The position numbers and the translations under genes are program-made. A DNA stretch of 8,909 nt from positions 1 through 8,909 of the forward strand of contig WTAG01000052.1 of the NCBI GenBank assembly GCA_013139755.1. Reading direction: 5' to 3'. Under the pieces are notes generated by a model. The model made no database searches, was not told the origin of the DNA, and was given only the letters and a program-made list of their open reading frames with translations. This document shows positions 6,955 through 8,909 of this stretch, piece by piece; position 1 is the first letter of the stretch; every line of letters begins with the position of its first letter. Origin of the DNA: Methylomarinum sp. Its GTDB lineage: Bacteria; Pseudomonadota; Gammaproteobacteria; Methylococcales; Methylomonadaceae.

Positions 6955-8283
6955 TTAACTACGCCCTCGACCAATAGCATAATATTGCAGTCCCATTTTT
7001 TCCATTAATTCAGGCTGATATAAATTTCTACCATCAAATACCACCTTATCCTTTAAGTTATTTTTCAATTCATCAAAATCAGGGCTCCAGAAATTTTTCC
7101 ATTCTGTCACAATTATCAGGGCATCTGCCCCTTTTATTGCTTCTTCACTGCTTTCAACTAACAGTAAACCATTCTTGTCTCCATAGATTCTTTTGGTTTC
7201 TTGCATTGCTTCGGGGTCAAAAGCCCTAACTGTTGCTCCCGCATCAATCAAAGCTTCTAAAATAACCCGGCTGGGTGCCTCACGCATATCATCGGTTTTG
7301 GGTTTAAACGCCAGCCCCCACAATGCAAAGGTTTTGCCATTTAAATCATCATTGTAATGATTTTTTATTTTATTAACCAACACCAGCTTTTGTCTGGCAT
7401 TAACATTCTCAACTGCAGTTAATAATTCAGCTTGATAACCAACCTGCTGAGAAGTGCGCTCTCATGCTTTTACATCTTTAGGAAAGCAGGAGCCACCATA
7501 TCCACACCCTGGATAAATAAATGAATAGCCAATTCTAGAATCCGAGCCAATACCATTTCGAACCTGTTCAATATCTGCGCCTAATCGTTCAGCCAAATTG
7601 GATAGTTCGTTCATAAAGCTGATTTTAGTTGCTAACATGGCATTAGCAGCATATTTAGTTAATTCAGCCGACCTTACATCCATTGTTATTACGCGTTCAT
7701 GGCTACGATTAAAAGGTGCATATAATGCTTTTAACAACTCGCCTGTTCGTGGATTATCTGTACCCACGACTATGCGATCAGGTTTCATAAAATCATCAAT
7801 CGCCGCACCTTCCTTTAGAAACTCAGGGTTTGATACAACATCAAAATCAACTTCAACGCTATTTTGTTTTTGTACCTGAAGAATCACCTCTTTAACTTTG
7901 TCCGCTGTCCCAACAGGTACTGTTGATTTATTAATCACAACACGGTATTCATTCATGTTTTCAGCAATTGACTTTGCTACTGCCAATACATATTGTAAAT
8001 CAGCAGAACCATCTTCATCAGGAGGAGTTCCGACAGCAATAAATTGAAAAGTACCATGTTCAACTGCTTGTTTAATATCAGTTGTAAATTGTAATCGACC
8101 AGATGCCATATTTTCTTTAAACATGATATCTAGTCCAGGTTCATAAATAGGTACTAACCCTTTATTTAGATTATCAATTTTTGCTTGATCAACATCAATA
8201 CAAATAACATCATTACCCACTTCAGCCAGACAAGTACTTGTAACCAACCCTACATAACCAGAGCCAAAAACTGTTACTTTCAT
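6955..8283 (-). pseudogene. ugd: UDP-glucose 6-dehydrogenase interrupted by an in-frame TGA
   Basis: Ugd oxidises UDP-glucose to UDP-glucuronate with two NAD+, supplying uronic acid for capsules and exopolysaccharides. The frame starts [23 protein letters not shown] (Rossmann GxGYVG at 7-12), with AGGAAG at a good distance upstream. VGTPP (84-88), STVPVGT (120-126), EFLKEG (154-159) and the catalytic cysteine in [10 protein letters not shown] (Cys266) are all present. Codon 274 is TGA (7464-7462), and the same frame then continues with ERTSQQVGYQAELL through LWGLAFKPKTDDMREAP to a normal end at 6955. Total length is 442 codons, normal for the family, with no indel. The expected residue here is leucine, so TTA to TGA is a one-base explanation. 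As read, the product would end after 273 residues and lack the UDP-binding C-terminal domain. No ribosome site supports restarting at GTG 7383. It could be a true inactivation or a sequence error. Confidence 0.9.
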
Positions 8284-8335
8284 TTTTCTTCCTAATAAAT
8301 TTTTATACTGAATAGTTTAAATATGACGATTACTA

Positions 8336-8909
8336 CTAACCAAACTTTTTTATCAATTGTGTATACACGTTTTCATATCTAGCAACACTTACAGGCCAGT
8401 TTCTTTGCTGTTCCACAAAATCTCGCCCATTCTTACGCATTTCTTCCCAGTGCGATTGATTATCTAGAAAGTCTGATAGGGTATCAACCAATGCTTTCTT
8501 ATCATTTGCTTTAAACAGGTATCCATTACGCTGGTTTTCAATCAATTCTTTATGCCCCCCCACATCAGATGCAACTACTAACCGTCCTTGAGCCATGGCT
8601 TCCAATGGTTTTAACGGTGTAACCAATTCAGTTAAGCGCATTGCCAGTCGAGGATAAACAAATATATCTACCTGATTGTAATATTCTTGAACTTGATCGT
8701 GCGGAACACGCCCCGTAAAAACAACATTAGACTCTAGATGTAACTGCTTAACCTTATCTTTAATAAGTTGTTCTTGTGGGCCACCCCCCACTAATAATAA
8801 GCTTATATTTGGTTGTCGTTTGAGTATTTCGGGGAATGCATCCAGTATAAATGGAATCCCTTCATAGGCGTAAAAAGAACCGATAAAGCCAAGTACAATT
8901 TCACCTTCT
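8336..8909 (-). CDS. Exosortase A-associated GT4 glycosyltransferase (TIGR04063 type), C-terminal part
   Basis: The minus-strand frame is open from the stop at 8336 to the window edge, giving 190 residues of the C-terminal donor domain; the N-terminal half lies outside. From the edge it reads GEIVLGFIGSFYAYEGIP, the first strand of the donor domain, then LLLVGGGPQEQ, VVFTGRVPHDQVQEYY and YPRLAMRLTELVTPLKPLEAMAQG, where the conserved acidic residues of the nucleotide-sugar site sit, then SDVGGHKELI. The close of the protein (RNWPVSVARYENVYTQL) together with the RLTELVTPLKPLEAMAQGR block is, from memory, characteristic of the PEP-CTERM/exosortase A-associated glycosyltransferase family named for Daro_2409 (TIGR04063). 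A GTG at 8791 is not the real start, since homology continues upstream of it. It is followed after 52 bases by ugd, probably cotranscribed. Confidence 0.88.
   Translation of the reverse strand, partial: EGEIVLGFIGSFYAYEGIPFILDAFPEILKRQPNISLLLVGGGPQEQLIKDKVKQLHLESNVVFTGRVPHDQVQEYYNQVDIFVYPRLAMRLTELVTPLKPLEAMAQGRLVVASDVGGHKELIENQRNGYLFKANDKKALVDTLSDFLDNQSHWEEMRKNGRDFVEQQRNWPVSVARYENVYTQLIKKFG

Noticed and set aside
6955..7383. C-terminal part of ugd as a separate gene starting at GTG 7383
   Set aside because: The codons before it continue the Ugd homology in the same frame, and there is no ribosome site ahead of the GTG.
7462..7464. TGA in ugd as a recoded codon (selenocysteine or tryptophan)
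   Set aside because: The expected residue is leucine, not Cys/Sec or Trp. TGA ends the GT4 gene at 5676 normally, TGG is used for Trp throughout, and no selenocysteine element was recognised.
8336..8791. A complete 151-residue glycosyltransferase starting at GTG 8791
   Set aside because: Homology to the donor domain continues upstream in frame to the window edge; the GTG is an internal valine.
1..8909. CRISPR array, tRNA or rRNA genes
   Set aside because: No regularly spaced direct repeats, cloverleaf-like or rRNA-like sequence was seen on either strand.

Overview
This AT-rich window is part of an exopolysaccharide / surface-glycan biosynthesis locus of a Gram-negative bacterium, most likely a low-GC gammaproteobacterium (inferred from protein style only; no rRNA or other taxonomic marker is present). 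Two genes resemble families known almost only from exosortase A (XrtA/PEP-CTERM) polysaccharide loci: the O-antigen-ligase-like membrane protein at 968-2257 (TIGR03097 type) and the glycosyltransferase entering from the right edge (TIGR04063, Daro_2409 type). The exosortase itself, the chain-length and export genes and the PEP-CTERM substrates are not in the window.

Layout, in the direction of minus-strand transcription (right to left): a partial glycosyltransferase (8336->8909), UDP-glucose 6-dehydrogenase (6955-8283, broken by one in-frame TGA), a GT4 glycosyltransferase (5676-6875), then an oppositely oriented, membrane-anchored polysaccharide deacetylase on the plus strand (4511-5578), an asparagine-synthase-like amide ligase without the glutaminase nucleophile (2470-4275), a possible 40-codon ORF (2261-2383), and the ligase (968-2257). 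These are followed by the ruins of an O-acetylation module: an SGNH-like membrane protein fragment (606-955) joined directly to an MBOAT (AlgI-like) acyltransferase fragment (137-621). The left edge (1 to about 126) is the start of an IS5-like insertion sequence that lies against the truncated end of the MBOAT gene.

How the genes fit together (inference): Ugd would supply UDP-glucuronate, the two GT4 enzymes would extend the repeat unit, the amide ligase could amidate a sugar acid, the MBOAT/SGNH pair would O-acetylate, the deacetylase would trim N-acetyl groups outside the inner membrane, and the Wzy/WaaL-like protein would polymerise or ligate the chain.

The main observation is decay. Within about 8 kb there are one nonsense codon (ugd), two single-base frameshifts (SGNH and MBOAT), one junction that fuses the head of one gene to the middle of another, and one IS-associated truncation. 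The ligase, amide ligase, deacetylase and GT4 remain open. The second point of interest is the amide ligase with a degenerate N-terminal domain.
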